From Anaeramoeba flamelloides (lineage: Eukaryota; Metamonada; Anaeramoebidae), in contig JANTQA010000075.1 in NCBI GenBank assembly GCA_027625915.1, positions 2,046,001-2,110,000 of the forward strand: 64,000 nucleotides of DNA. The letters are read 5' to 3'. Under the pieces are notes generated by a model. The model saw only the letters and a program-made list of their open reading frames with translations. It did no database searches and had not been told where the DNA came from. Below, in pieces: positions 1-11,739 of this stretch. The translations under genes and the position numbers were made by a program. Each line of letters opens with the position of its first letter. The first letter of the stretch is position 1.

Positions 1-204
1 TATTCCAAATTTATCTTAATCTTTTTCAAAAAAAAACAAATTACATTAAATTTAATTAAAGTAGAAGATATATTTTCAAGGTTAAAATCCAAGAAATAAT
101 CAAATATCAAAAAAGTAAAATAGTAGGAATTTGACAAAATCAAACAATATAAATCAATTAAAAACCAAAGTACTCAATTTTATTACTATTTTAAAAAACA
201 TTTA

Positions 205-690
205 ATTCAAAAAAATCTTTCCCAAATCTTCTAAAAGGATTATCTAAAATAAAGCTACCATAGGTGCCCTACAAATCAAAAAATTGGTGAATTATACTCT
301 ATATCGCTTTAAAATCAAGAAGAACTCTAAAATTTCGTAAATTTAGGAAAGATAATTTAGCCAGATCATATACTTAATAAGAAGATGGGAGCAAAAACAA
401 AAAATAAACTTTTTTGTGTAGTCTTGATTGTTTCAGAGTTTTTTATTGGAAACTAGGAAATAATTGCCTTAGAAGAAACAATTCTGGGTTGTAGTATCTG
501 CTACCAACTTCCAATAAAGTATATGATCTGATCAATTTATCGATTGGTAAAATTTCGAAATTTTATAGATCTTCTTAATTTAAAGTGATAAATAGTCTAA
601 TTCATTGATGTTTTGATTTTTAAGACCCCCGTCGTGGCTTAATTTTAGATATTCCTTTATGATATTTCTATAAAAAAAATATTCATTTGA
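205..690. repeat. Foldback (long inverted repeat) element
   Basis: The two halves are imperfect inverted copies. The stretch near 230-273 (TCTAAAATAAAGCTACCATA and flanks) pairs with 624-662, and 312-385 pairs with 505-590, leaving a centre near 445. There is no ORF. It has the layout of a palindromic MITE or foldback element; outer ends and target duplication are not clear because the flanks are A/T runs. Confidence 0.55.
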
Positions 691-2143
691 TTAAAAAAAA
701 AGAAATTGAATTTTCATTCACAAATCTCAGGATGTAGTTTTCCCACCTAATTATAAATCGATTTAAATTTAATAAAACAAAATATAAAATAATAACAAAA
801 CTTATTAAATATGAATATAATCCAAAAAAGGAAATAAATATTTGGAAAAAAAAAATATTAATAAATTAAAAATTAAGATAAAAAATAAATACTTTAATAT
901 TTTAAAAAACAATCAAAGTTAGAAAATAGAAGAATATTATAAATTTATTAAGAATGAAAACTTTAATTTTAAAATAAAAAACTATCTTAAATTTAAATCC
1001 AGTACTACATTTATACATTTTCGCACTTTTACGAATGGGGTAAATAGATACTCATATGTCTAGAAAAATAAATCAGAATATGATACATTTAAAAAAAAAA
1101 TGAAAAATGTAAATAATGTGATTATAGTACTCATTATTACGAAAATATTAAGCACTTTATTTGGTATTGTGAAAGATATAAATTTATCAGAATCAAATGG
1201 AAAAAAAATTTAGATAAAAAATTATATAATAATGTTATCCTTAGGAAAAATACTCAAAAAATTTTTAATCTGACTAATCAAAATTATGAAATTTATTTTT
1301 CTTGTCGAAAATATTTCATCAAAGTTCTTATGTTAGAAAACTGTAGGTAATATGGAAAAAATGAAAATAAAAAAATTGAAAATAAAAAATTCCTAAAATA
1401 GTTTTAAAATATATAAATTCGGGTACATAGTGCTCCTTTCTTCGGAGTTGTGGAATACCAATTCATTAATCACAGTTTGTGGAATCTTTATCTTATTACT
1501 GATAATCTTTCTATCTGGTTTTTTCTCCTCCTGTTTCAGGGCAGTGGATAATTTTTAATTTGGTCCTGTAAATGATATAATATTTTTTTACTTTAATATT
1601 TTAATTATTTTTCTTCTTATCTTTTTTATTTAGTAAATTTTCTTTGATTACTCCTTTTTCACAATAAATAAATAAATCAATAAATAAATAAATTATAAAA
1701 CGATTTCAATTAATAAAACATATCTTCATTTACTTTTCAAATTAATATATGTAGAAATCCAAGATTATTGAGATTTAGTCTCAAAAAATCAATTTGAATT
1801 TCAGAAAAAACTAGATATCCTACCTTATGTTTTAAATTTATTAAAAAGTATTAAAAAAAAACAAAAAAACAAAAAAAAAATAAAAATTAAATCCTATTAT
1901 TAAATTTCAGAACAAGGATCAAATTGTAACTTGTCCAGGAAAAGGTAAAAAAATCAAAATTCAAAAAAAAAAAAAAAACATAAAGAAGATTAAATTTTTT
2001 AATAACTTTAGATCATGCATATACTTATAAAAATTGTTCAAATTCTTAGATTGTTTATCTTTTTTGAAAAAAAAATATTGAAAGATTGTTTTTATTTATT
2101 TTTTTCTTCTTTTTTAATTATTAGGAAATTGATCATCGCAGTT
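691..2143. other. Intergenic, AT-rich, one coding-like island
   Basis: Mostly A/T homopolymer-rich DNA without a supported gene. The only denser part is 1393-1550. Read on the minus strand it is open for about 50 codons and ends at a TAG, but it has no good start, no confirmed acceptor and no recognisable family. It may be a decayed mobile-element exon or chance. Confidence 0.4.
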
Positions 2144-5100
2144 TTAATCTTCTTCAATGTCTTTTAAAAAAGGAAGTTCAATTTTTAAATTTTTCATGAT
2201 ATTTGGGTGTTTGCTTGCATATTCTGAATATTCAGTGAAATCAATCCCACCAGAATTGTCACTACAGTGAATAAAAGAAGAATTAGAAAAAAAAAGGAAT
2301 ATTGAAAAAGAAAATAAGGTTAGAAATAAGTAGGAAAATAAATAACAAGGGGATAAATAAAAAAAATAAAAAAATAAAAAGAGATTTATATTTTTGTGTT
2401 ACAATAAAGACTGTTCCAATTTGAAATATATATTCATATATATATATATATTCAATTTTACTCTGAAAAAATAATTATTTGAAATCATGCCTAAAGACAT
2501 AATACAAGAACTGTGACAAAAAAAAAAAAGTTATGTGTATCCAATTTTATACTTTACAAGTTATTTTAAACTAATTTGTTTAATTTTTTTTTTTTATTTA
2601 GTGATCAAAACGACAATTTAAAAAAAAAAAAAAAGAAAGATTGTTTAATCAAAATAAGATATTTTGTATAGCTATTTCTAAATAAAAATAAAAACAACAA
2701 GATTTATTCATTTATATATTGAGAGAAGGTAGTAATTAAAGAAAATTTATCAAAATGAAAAAAAAAATAGAAGAAGGACAAACAACAAGTTTTAAAAAAT
2801 TTTTTGATCTATTATTTTATTGGCTTCCTTCAAACTCCTTTCGAGAAATTTATTAAAACATATTGTTGACACTTTTTTAAAATGAAAATAATAAACAATG
2901 TTTCGCATTGAATTCTATTTTTTTTTTAAAAATAAAATAAGAATAATTTTATTTCAATTCAAAGTTACCTTTAATTTAATTTACTTATATTCATCTGAAA
3001 ATGACCACTTCTTGTATTTATTTTAATTTTTCTTATAATTCTATTTTTTGTACTTTTTTTTAGTAAAGTTTGATTATCTAAATAATATATCGATAAGATG
3101 GGATTTTTTTAAAAAAAAATTTACCTCGGATTGAAATTTGAAGATAAATTAAACACTTAATATTATTAAAATAAATATAGATAAATATAAGAAAAAAAAT
3201 CAAATAAAATCGATGAGAAATAATACTCTTATTTCTTTTAATAACAATATATTTGATTGAAATTAAAGTCTTCAAAATGATGAATACAATCGTAATTCAT
3301 TAATTTCAATAAAGGTTCGTTAAAAAAAATAACTATTTTGTCATTGGTAATAATTCATTTAATATAGATTTTGTGGAGTTGATAATTTCTTCTCCATAGC
3401 TATCAAATCTAAAACGTGGAAATCTCAAAAAAAAAAAAAAACCTGAAAGAAAAAATTTATCTGATCAATGAAAAATATTAATAAAAATTATCAAATTTCT
3501 AAATAATAATTTAGGAGTTCAGCAAGTGCCAAGTTTTCCGAGGTTTCAAAAGAATCGAGAAAATTAAAAATATTTGATTCAATTCTTTGAAATTCTGTAA
3601 AAGCTAACAACATTTTTATTGTGGTTTTCTGTTTTATTTGTTAAGTTTTCTAGGTTTTTTTGAGGTTTTCTGTTTTATTTGTGAAGTGTTCTAGGTTTTT
3701 TTTACTTTAGAAATAAACAGAAAATTTATTAAAATTTTTGGTTTATTTCTAAAGTAAAAAAAACCTAACGAAAATATATTGATTTTCCAAATAAATAAAA
3801 AACTCCAAAAAACAGAAAACTCAAAAAAATCTTGGCACTTTTTGTTAGTTTTTCTTTAAGTTTTCTGTTTATTTGTAAAATCAATAGATTTTCGTTAGGT
3901 TTTTTTGAGTTTTCTATTTATTTTGAAAATCAATATATTTTCGTTAGGTTTTTTTTACTTTAGAAATAAACCAAAAATTTTAATAAATTTTCTGTTTATT
4001 TCTAAAGTAAAAAAAACCTAGAACACTTCGAAATAAAATAGAAAACCTCAAAAAAACCTAGAACACTTTACAGTTAAAACAGAAAACATCAAGAAAAGCT
4101 AGGCACTTGAAGGCACTTTCGTTAGTTTTTTTTAATTTAAAAGAATTGAATTAAATCTTTGTTTTACTCTATTCTTTTGAATTCTGGAAAACCTAACAGT
4201 GAATGAAATGAATTAACAACTCTTTGGTTAAATAATTAAAATTTTTAAAAAAAAAAAAAAAAAATAATAGTTAATAGTTAAAATTTAAAAACTATATTGC
4301 CGTTCTACTGGCAAATATATAAAATATTGAGTAAATATTAACCATTTTAAATGTGGATATTGTTTAAATATTTTAAATCTATCAATTTTAAACCTTTGGT
4401 AAATATAGAAAACAAAAAAGCCCAATTATAAGACCTAATGGTTGCTTAACAATTTTTAAAATTTATCCCTAAAATAAAAAAGATCTTTTTGAATTTTTAC
4501 TCAAATTTTCAATTGATCAGAAAAATTGATCGTTTTGGTTTTTTATAAAATTCAAGAACTTTAGTTTCGACACAAAGTTTAAAAATTCAAAAAAAAGAGC
4601 CAACAACCAACTATTACAAAAATTGTGTAACTTTTACAGAGGTTTCATACGATTTCCAACAATTTAAAACAAAAAATCAAAGACTTATACCGAGTTTTGT
4701 GCTTTTAAATAAAAAATTATTTTGCAAAATATTTACAATTTATCAACAAGAAATGTTCGATTTTTGATCAATCTGTGAAATCTTGTGTTTTTTCAGCACG
4801 TTGTGTAAAAAGAATGTTTTGTTGAGTTGAACATAACTTTTTCTTCAAATAATTGAAAAATGGTAGCTAACATAAACATTTGATCAATAAATAAATTTTA
4901 AAAATAAAAGTTAAAATTTTTTGTTGATTCTTTGTAAAGGTGTATTGGGAAATGGTGATCTTATAAACATAAAAAAAAAAAAAAAATTTGATCTAAAAAA
5001 ACAAATCACAAATTTTCAAACGCTTCTAGAATGAGGAAAAAAATTCCTTTTTTTTCTGATTGAAAAAAAAAAAAATAAAATTGCAAATGAGAAAAAAAAA

Positions 5101-6160
5101 TTACGCATCGACTTCTTTGAAAGTTTGTTCGACCATATTTTCCAGATCTTCATCTTTAAGTGTCAATAAAAATTGTTCGTTTAGACAGGCCTTTAACATA
5201 ATAAGTAATTCGTCTCTGTCAATTTCGCCATTTCCATCAAGATCATATACTTGAAAGGTAACTATATTTTTGTAAAGTATTAAGTGTCAAATTAAAGGAG
5301 AAAAAAAAAAAAATAAAAAATAATGAAATAAAAAAAAAAAATTTAAAAAAGGACTTTGACAAGTAGAAAACAAGAAAAAAAATTTGAAGGCTTTAATGAA
5401 AACAAACATTTAATACGATCTTCCATTGTTCCTTTGCTGGTGAAACAAATAAGCCCATTGCAAAATTCTTCAAAATCTACTTCGCCATTTCCATCTTCGT
5501 CCATTACCTAAATAGAAAAAACACATATGAAAAAATTTTTTTGATTAGTCACAACAACTAAAAAGTTTAGTTAGAGGAAAGCTTTCCAATACAAACTATG
5601 GTGTGAAAAGAAATTATGAGATTATGAGAAAAGCACAAATAAGCAGAAAAAAAAAAAATTAAGAAAGAGATTGATTTAAGGGAAAAATTGCTGTTTTCAC
5701 AAATAAAACAAAAAAGATTAATTAAAGATTACCCTCAAACATTCTTTTAGCAAATTTTGAACCAGATAAACCAAGAGCTTCCTCTATTAATTCAGAAATA
5801 ATTAATAAATAAAAAATGAACAAGAAGTTGCATAAAAAAAGAAAGAAAAAATTTTGAATAATTATTCTTTTTAAATATTCAAGAGGGATGCACACAAGAA
5901 CAAAACTAACCGAATTCTTGTTCGTCAATAACATTATCGTCAATTTGACTTGCAGAAATCTTTTTGTAGTACTCATAAAGCTTCTTAACTTCACCATTTG
6001 TGAAACCAGATTTTTCTGAGAGTTCTTTCACTTCTTCCTTTGTTAATTTGTCACCAAATGTTCTTGGTTCAGGAACGTTTTCTTCGGTTTCTTTTTTAAC
6101 TGGTTTTTCTTTTGGTTCTTTTTCTGTGTTTTTCTTTTTTTTTGATCCACAAGGTCCCAT
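2144..6160 (-). CDS. Calcineurin-B-like (CBL) EF-hand calcium sensor, five exons
   Basis: Minus-strand exons: 6160-5911, 5783-5734, 5507-5408, 5261-5105 and 2261-2144, giving 224 aa. The start is the ATG after an A/T leader; the N-terminus MGPCGSKKKK has Gly2, Cys4 and a lysine patch, possible lipidation plus membrane contact, although Pro3 disfavours myristoylation. EF1 is degenerate (around QIDDNVIDEQEF). EF2 DEDGNGEVDFEE, EF3 DLDGNGEIDRDE and EF4 DADNSGGIDFTE are canonical 12-residue loops. The whole chain aligns end to end by eye with plant CBL proteins: KKISxSxIDD before EF1, DRIKFxFxxYDL before EF3, and LPFLKDI near the C-terminus. The plant FPSF tail is absent. CBLs bind Ca2+ and activate CIPK/SnRK3 kinases, so a kinase partner is expected elsewhere in the genome. 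Introns are 127, 226, 146 and 2843 bp. The frame holds only if G5733 is left out, so intron 2 would start GG, or the sequence carries one extra C. Confidence 0.88.
3527..4200. repeat. Nested palindrome / foldback element in CBL intron 4
   Basis: The ends are inverted: AGTTTTCC..TTTCAAAAGAAT near 3530 against ATTCTTTTGAATTCTGGAAA near 4170. Inside, 3600-3845 and 3850-4095 are reverse complements of each other. Each half contains its own hairpin (TTTACTTTAGAAATAAACAG folding on its mate), so the element is a palindrome of palindromes. No ORF. A single-hairpin relative lies at about 55885-55966. Confidence 0.7.
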
Positions 6161-7886
6161 TTATGAAAGGTATATAAAATCAAAAAAAATTGAAAAATGA
6201 AAAAAATTTAAAAAATTTGTTTTTAAAAGATCTTGTGAAATTTTATGAATAAAAAAGGTGACGTAAAAAATTGTTCTACCAATATCAAGACACCAAAAAT
6301 TCAGATGGAAAAATAATTTTGGAAAAAACTTTATCAAAGATTGAAAAGTATTACCTTTGAACCTTTAACAGCCACAAAGATGTGTTTTTTTATTACTTTG
6401 TCTTGAAAAGTTTCCAATTTTATCAGCAAAACGAAACTCAAAACAAAAAATTGATCAATTCTTTATTTCTTGTTCTTTTTTTTCAATTCCCAAAAGAAAA
6501 GAGAAAAGATCAGTAACAAATTTATCGTGAGAGAGCACAGAAAATGTATTTTAAAAAGAGTAGCATCATCCTTAATATTTTTTGACAACTTTTTGAGAAA
6601 GATCGAAAAAGTTAAATTTTTTTTAAAAAACAAAACTTTTAATGACACTTTTTACAATCTAAATAAAATGTTTTTTGTGACAAAGTAAATCATTGAACAA
6701 AAGACAGAAAAGTCAAGAATAAAAATTGCTTTCGTAATTGGGAGGTTGAACAGGTGTATCCTTCCAGTTTGGTTTACTAATTCAATTACTTATTTTGACA
6801 ATTATTCCAAAGTCCTATTTGATTTTATGCAAAGAGAAGGACTTTAATAATAAACTTTAAAAAGTCTTTTGTTGAAATTGAATGAATCTAAATGCTGTGT
6901 ATGATGTTTTCTGATTAAGAACCTTCAGAAATTTAATCAAAAGATATTTTGTGTGAGACAATTATTTGGTAAAAATCTTTTACGGACTTTTAGTTTTCAA
7001 TAAATAACCAAAATGATAATTATCGCTCAACAATTTTCGTGGCCATTGTGTGTGTATTTGGCAACCCACTTAATAAAAACAAAATATCACTTGTAGAAAA
7101 TTTAAAATTTCGTATTTTTTGTAAAAGTATCTCTTCCTTCAGAAAATTGGAGAAAAAAGCAATCTTCAGAGCCCAGTCAGTTATCTTGAATTTAGTCACT
7201 AACCAAATTGAAATTACAACTTAAACAATTCTTGTAGTATTGTATTCTTTTTGATTGAAAAATTCACATAGAATAAAACATAACATGGTGTATCAATGGT
7301 ATTTGAATTATACTATTAAATTTAAATTAATCTCTGTAAATTTTCACTTCCATTTCCATTATACAAATTTTTTTACACAAGCTTTGAAGAAGGCATTTTA
7401 TTCTTTTAAATGTTAAAAAACTTTGTAAAAACGGATGTGCTTCAAAATGTTCTTTCTCTTGAGTTGTTTTAAAAATTGAGATTACAAAATGGGAAATTGA
7501 ACTAAAAATTTTATTAAATATATTTGAATTTATCAGTAAATGGGAAAAAAATTTTACTTCCTTTTCCTGATTTAGTTATTATAAATTGAGTTATCAAAGA
7601 ATCAAGTTATAATTTGTGGGTGTGTTTTGAAGAAAAATATGGAAATGAAGTGATATTTTTTTCCGCATTAGAATCGAAAACAAGTATTCGTTAAAAGTAC
7701 AATCAAAATAAAAAAAGTTTAAAAGTATTATCAAGTCGAAAATTTAAATTCAGAGGCGAAAAAATCAACTTTTTATTTGTTTATTGTTTCATTTATTTAG
7801 AAAAGGTTGTAATTAAGAAAATTTATCAAACTTAAAAAGAGAAGAAGAAAAATAATCAAAAATATTTATAAAATTTAAAATAATAA
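6161..7886. other. Intergenic upstream of CBL
   Basis: The first 20-30 bases hold a TATATA-like string just upstream of the CBL start on the minus strand. The rest is AT-rich. Slightly richer patches at 6715-6790 and 7030-7230 are open in more than one frame on both strands, so I do not call exons there. Confidence 0.35.
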
Positions 7887-8422
7887 TAAACCATTTTCCA
7901 TTCAAAGGAGACCAGTTGCAATCTACCAATTACATCTATTTAAAGAATTTGAATGAATTTTAGAAAAAAATTTATTATTTGTAAATTCTAAAATTGGAAA
8001 TCATTTTTTCACATTTTTATTTTTTTTTCATTTTGGTTTATTTAATAATTTATTTGAAATTTTTTTTTGATAACAGGATCTCAAGCCACTTGGTAAAAAC
8101 GTTTTATTCCAATGTTATTTAAACGTTATTGCAATTATTTTAGACAAATTCTATTTATTTATAGTAAAATTGTTTTTGATCTTCAATTAAAGATCAAAAT
8201 GAACCTTTTTGATTTTCTCAATTGTGATTGCCATTGAATTTGAGTTTTTGAATTTTTTAAGAAAATTAATTTATTTTATAGTTTTATTTTTAAACAAAAT
8301 ATCAGCTATTCTCATACATATATAATTCTACATATTTCTCCTTTTTTCTTCAAAGGTCAATTATAAAAAATAATTGATATTTGGCAAAAATCTTTTGGGA
8401 TTTTTGAAGGAAACAAAGTTTA
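7887..8422. repeat. MITE of the TAAACT/CAGTCAAAGG family, diverged copy
   Basis: The left end TAAACC..TTCAAAGGAGACCAGTTG and the right end TTTTTGAAGGAAACAAAGTTTA match the TIRs of the 16615-17321 element with substitutions. Internal blocks also match (AAATCATTTTTTCACATTT, CCACTTGGTAAAA, CTTCAAAGGTCAATTAT). It is 536 bp, a shorter and older copy than the others, with no ORF. Confidence 0.7.
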
Positions 8423-8939
8423 TCATTTGGAGAACTAAATTTAAAAATTTTATACTTTATCCAAATTTTCTGGTTTTTTGGTTTATTCTAAAAATCTTTT
8501 TATGTTCTGAAAAAAACAAAAAAAAAAAAAAAAAAAAAGAAGAAGAAGAAGAAGAAATGATAGACACTTTACAGTATTTTAAAGTGCTCACTCCCCATAT
8601 AAATGAAATTAATTCATTTTTTTAATGTCAATTTGTAAATTCATTTCGGATCATAACTGCATTGAAAAAAGATTAATTTTTTTTTTTTTTTCAATTTTAA
8701 GAAATAAAAATATTTAATAAGATTGGATCAAAAAAAAATTGAATTCAGAAAATGAAAGATTCTTTAATTTTTATTTCCTTGAATTAAATTTCAATGTAAA
8801 ATTCTTCAATTATTGTGAAGAGTTAAAAAGATTTTTTTTTTATTTCATTTCGGAATTTTATTTAAAATTCAATAAAATTCAGTTGATTATTGTTAATTTT
8901 GTTATATTTTAAAAAAATGAAATCCTAATTCAACTCTTT

Positions 8940-9480
8940 TAACATATCAAAATCCAATCAATTATAAAAAAAAATCTTATTTAATAAATTCAAATAGAAA
9001 TACTAAACTAGAACCATTCACTAATTTAAAATGTTAACAATTTAATATAAATTGCAATAACCAAAAAAAAATCAAAATCAATAATTATCAATACTAATAA
9101 ATCAAAACATATCTGTTAAAAATTTTGGAGGGGTAAAATAAAAAATAAACATTGGTAAATATGTTTAATTTCTATTAGCAATATTAAGAGATCAAAGTCT
9201 TAGATACCATTAACATATTTTATTTGTATCCTTCTATTTTCAAGAACTCAACTTTAACCAAATATAAGTCATCATAAAAATTCTCGATCTACAGAAACAT
9301 GTTTCTTGATTCAAAAAATAAAATGAAAACAATTAAAATACAAGATGAAAAAATTATTTCAATATTTTTCAAAAATCAAAATTATTTTCAATTTAAATGA
9401 AATTGTATTATTTTGATTATTTTGAACCTGTTTTAACTGTGTGGAAACTTTTGAATTTAGATTTATTTTCTTAAAATATA
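8940..9480. repeat. Dispersed repeat, mate at 62800-63290
   Basis: Direct-orientation similarity over about 500 bp to 62800-63290. Shared blocks include ATTATCAATACTAATAAATCA, AGATACCATTAAC and TTTTAACTGTGTGGAAA / TTTTAACTTTGTGAAAA. No coding potential and no end structure recognised. Confidence 0.6.
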
Positions 9481-11143
9481 AAACATTCCAAATTCGGGTA
9501 GTGGTTGTTTAGTAATCCTTCATAATTGATAAATTAAAGATTTTTTCAGTTTCATTTGAGAAAAAAATAACACTTCAAAAATTATAATGGAAAATTAAAA
9601 TGAAGAGAATCATAAAAAAAAAAAACAAAAAAACTAAAGTATAAGACGCTGAAACAAACAAATCTACATTTAAAATAATAATTCACATCCAAATTAATAT
9701 ATAATTTAGGTCTAACTTTTTGACTCTTTTTTCTTCAAAATTTCTCATTTTCCATTGTTCATTTTATGAAAACTTTATAACACTATCCGTTGTTGTATAT
9801 TAATCATCTAGAAAAATTAATATAAAAAAATTTTGTTTCTTTGTAATTGTGTGATATTTAAAGGATTGTGATATAAAAATATTTACTTCATATTTGTGAA
9901 GTGGTATATACTCAAAGAATGTGAAAATGGCAACATATTTCTTTTCTTTGAAATAACAAAAAAAGAAATAATACATATTAAAGATACTACTGTTGTTAAA
10001 ATAAAGCATGCATAAAAGTTTAATCCATGCTTCAAAATAAAAAGTGCGTTTTTATGTTTAAAATACCTATACATCTACCGATCAAAGAACCCAATAATAA
10101 ACCCTATTATTATATATTTTTGATTTCTAAACGTTCTATTATTTAAAAAGAAATTCTAAAAATGAAAGGATCAAATGGCAAAATTTATCTCAAAAAATAG
10201 AATAAATTTTTTAAGAATCAAAAAAACAAAAAAAATCATAAAAATGAAAATATTTTGAAAAAAATTATCAACAAATTACAATCATAATTTAAATTTCACA
10301 GAAAATATCAAGGGGTTTATTTGTAAAATTGATTTGAACTTAGAAAGCGATTGGATAAGTGAATTGGATGTTGCCTTGGAACAAGAAGAAAAAAAAAACA
10401 CGGATTATATTTTGAAACATGTATTAGAGTTGTTATGCATGTATCATTTTGATCACTGTAATTTCTGAAAATTTAATTTTTGTCAACAAGTAAAAATGTA
10501 ATTGTATTCTTGTGTTGAATAATATCAATCGGTTGTTCTTTATTTGAAGAAATTATTTTTCAAAATCAGATTTCCGACTTGTCTATTTTTTTTTTTTTTA
10601 TATTACAATCATACACCATGTATGAAACCTGTGTTAAATGGCCAATTTTGCCCATAATTAAAGATTTTTAATAGTTCACCCTTTTGTCATAATGTTTAAA
10701 AGTAATAATCAAATTATTGTGCTTTGTTTCAGATTTGTATGATTAAAAAAGATTTATTTTTGTTATTTGAGTCTATTGAACGAATCTCAAAAATTGTAAC
10801 TGTGAGAACTCTTCCAATACAAAAGCATCAAAATTCATCAAAGTCTTTACTGCCTTAAGAACTTTTTTTAAACAACCAATACCTCATAGGTCGGAGAGAG
10901 AAAACCAAACCAAACTTTGTGAAAACAAGAAAAAAACCGAATGAAACACTTCAATTATTTAACATTTTGATTGTGATTTATTAAACATTTTTTCTCGCTT
11001 TTTATTTCTATTTCAGGATGTAACATTCTTTTTTTATTTTTTTTTTTTTTTTTTTTAATCTTTGTTGTTTTGTGCATCACTAAACACAAATTTTTTTTTT
11101 TTTTATTTTGACCTTCTTTAACCAATCTCTATCTAAAGACAAA
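9481..11143. other. Intergenic upstream of the membrane-protein gene
   Basis: AT-rich. 10270-10470 is an inverted copy of the R1 repeat (see separate entry). The last 100 bases are T-runs around a short GC-richer patch (GTGCATCACTAAACACAAA near 11070) and probably hold the promoter and leader of the next gene. No other gene supported. Confidence 0.4.
10270..10470 (-). repeat. R1 dispersed repeat, inverted copy
   Basis: The reverse complement (TCTTGTTCCAAGGCAACATC, then CAAATCAATTTTACAAATAAA, then CCCCTTGATATTTTC) matches 17430-17560 and 17985-18110. On the plus strand it looks like an exon of about 55 codons, but the other copies are not open in that frame, so I treat it as repeat DNA. Confidence 0.6.
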
Positions 11144-11739
11144 ATGCAATTTGTTCAACAAGCAAAAACTGATATTACAAATTTAATTCCACATTTAAAA
11201 AAGATCCAAATTCAAAATGTAAAAATATTCTTTTTTTTTTTCCTTTTTTTTTACTTTTTTTTTTCTTTTGTTTTTATTTTTTACTTTTTCTTATAATTTT
11301 TCTCTTTAATATTTTCAAAAAACCAAAATGTATTTCCTTTAAATTCTTGATCGATCAGGCAAAGCCATTAGTTCGCAAAGCACCAATCCAAGTGAAAGCA
11401 ACACTTGCAATTTTTTTTGTCCTTCTTCTTTCTACAATTCTTAGTTACTTTTGTAACACAACAATCTTTATCTTTAGCAGTGCACTTTTCCTTTTCTGGT
11501 TTGACGAATTTGAAGGACCTTTAAAAGAAAAAATCCCAGAATTACAAAAAGAGAAAATTTGGATCAAATATGCCACATATATCTTATTCATATTCCCAAT
11601 GATCGTTCTCAAGTCAACCAAAAATTGGATGGGATATGTCGGATCTGGTGCCGCTTGTGCTTCTTTACTTTATAATGTTGGTTGGAGACTTTATGCTTAT
11701 TTTGGTGACAAACTCGAATCTCTTACAAAGGCTAAATAA
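11144..11739 (+). CDS. Small multi-pass membrane protein, two exons
   Basis: Exons 11144-11218 and 11359-11739 (intron 140 bp, GTAAAA...GATCAG, phase 0), 151 aa. The start is the first ATG (MQFVQQAK); the frame is open upstream but contains no other ATG. Residues 1-40 are hydrophilic. Strong hydrophobic segments lie at about 41-73 (long enough for a hairpin or two helices) and 97-110, with a weaker one at 116-135. An acidic/basic loop (EFEGPLKEKIPELQKEK) lies at about 75-91 and the C-terminus is lysine-tipped. The layout recalls membrane-shaping hairpin proteins (reticulon/REEP/PRA1-like), but I recognise no family motif. Coding base composition is clearly above background and the splice sites restore one clean frame, so the gene itself is well supported; its function is unknown. 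Confidence 0.75.

Noticed and set aside
6715-6790. Possible last exon on the minus strand (KPNWKDTPVQPPNYES) after an ATTAG acceptor
   Set aside because: All three plus-strand and minus-strand frames are open over much of it and no partner exon was found.
10258-10468. Plus-strand open frame of about 68 codons that reads like an exon (ENIKGFICKIDLNLE...)
   Set aside because: It is an inverted copy of the R1 repeat; the equivalent frame is broken by stops in the copies at 17430-17560, and there is no start codon.
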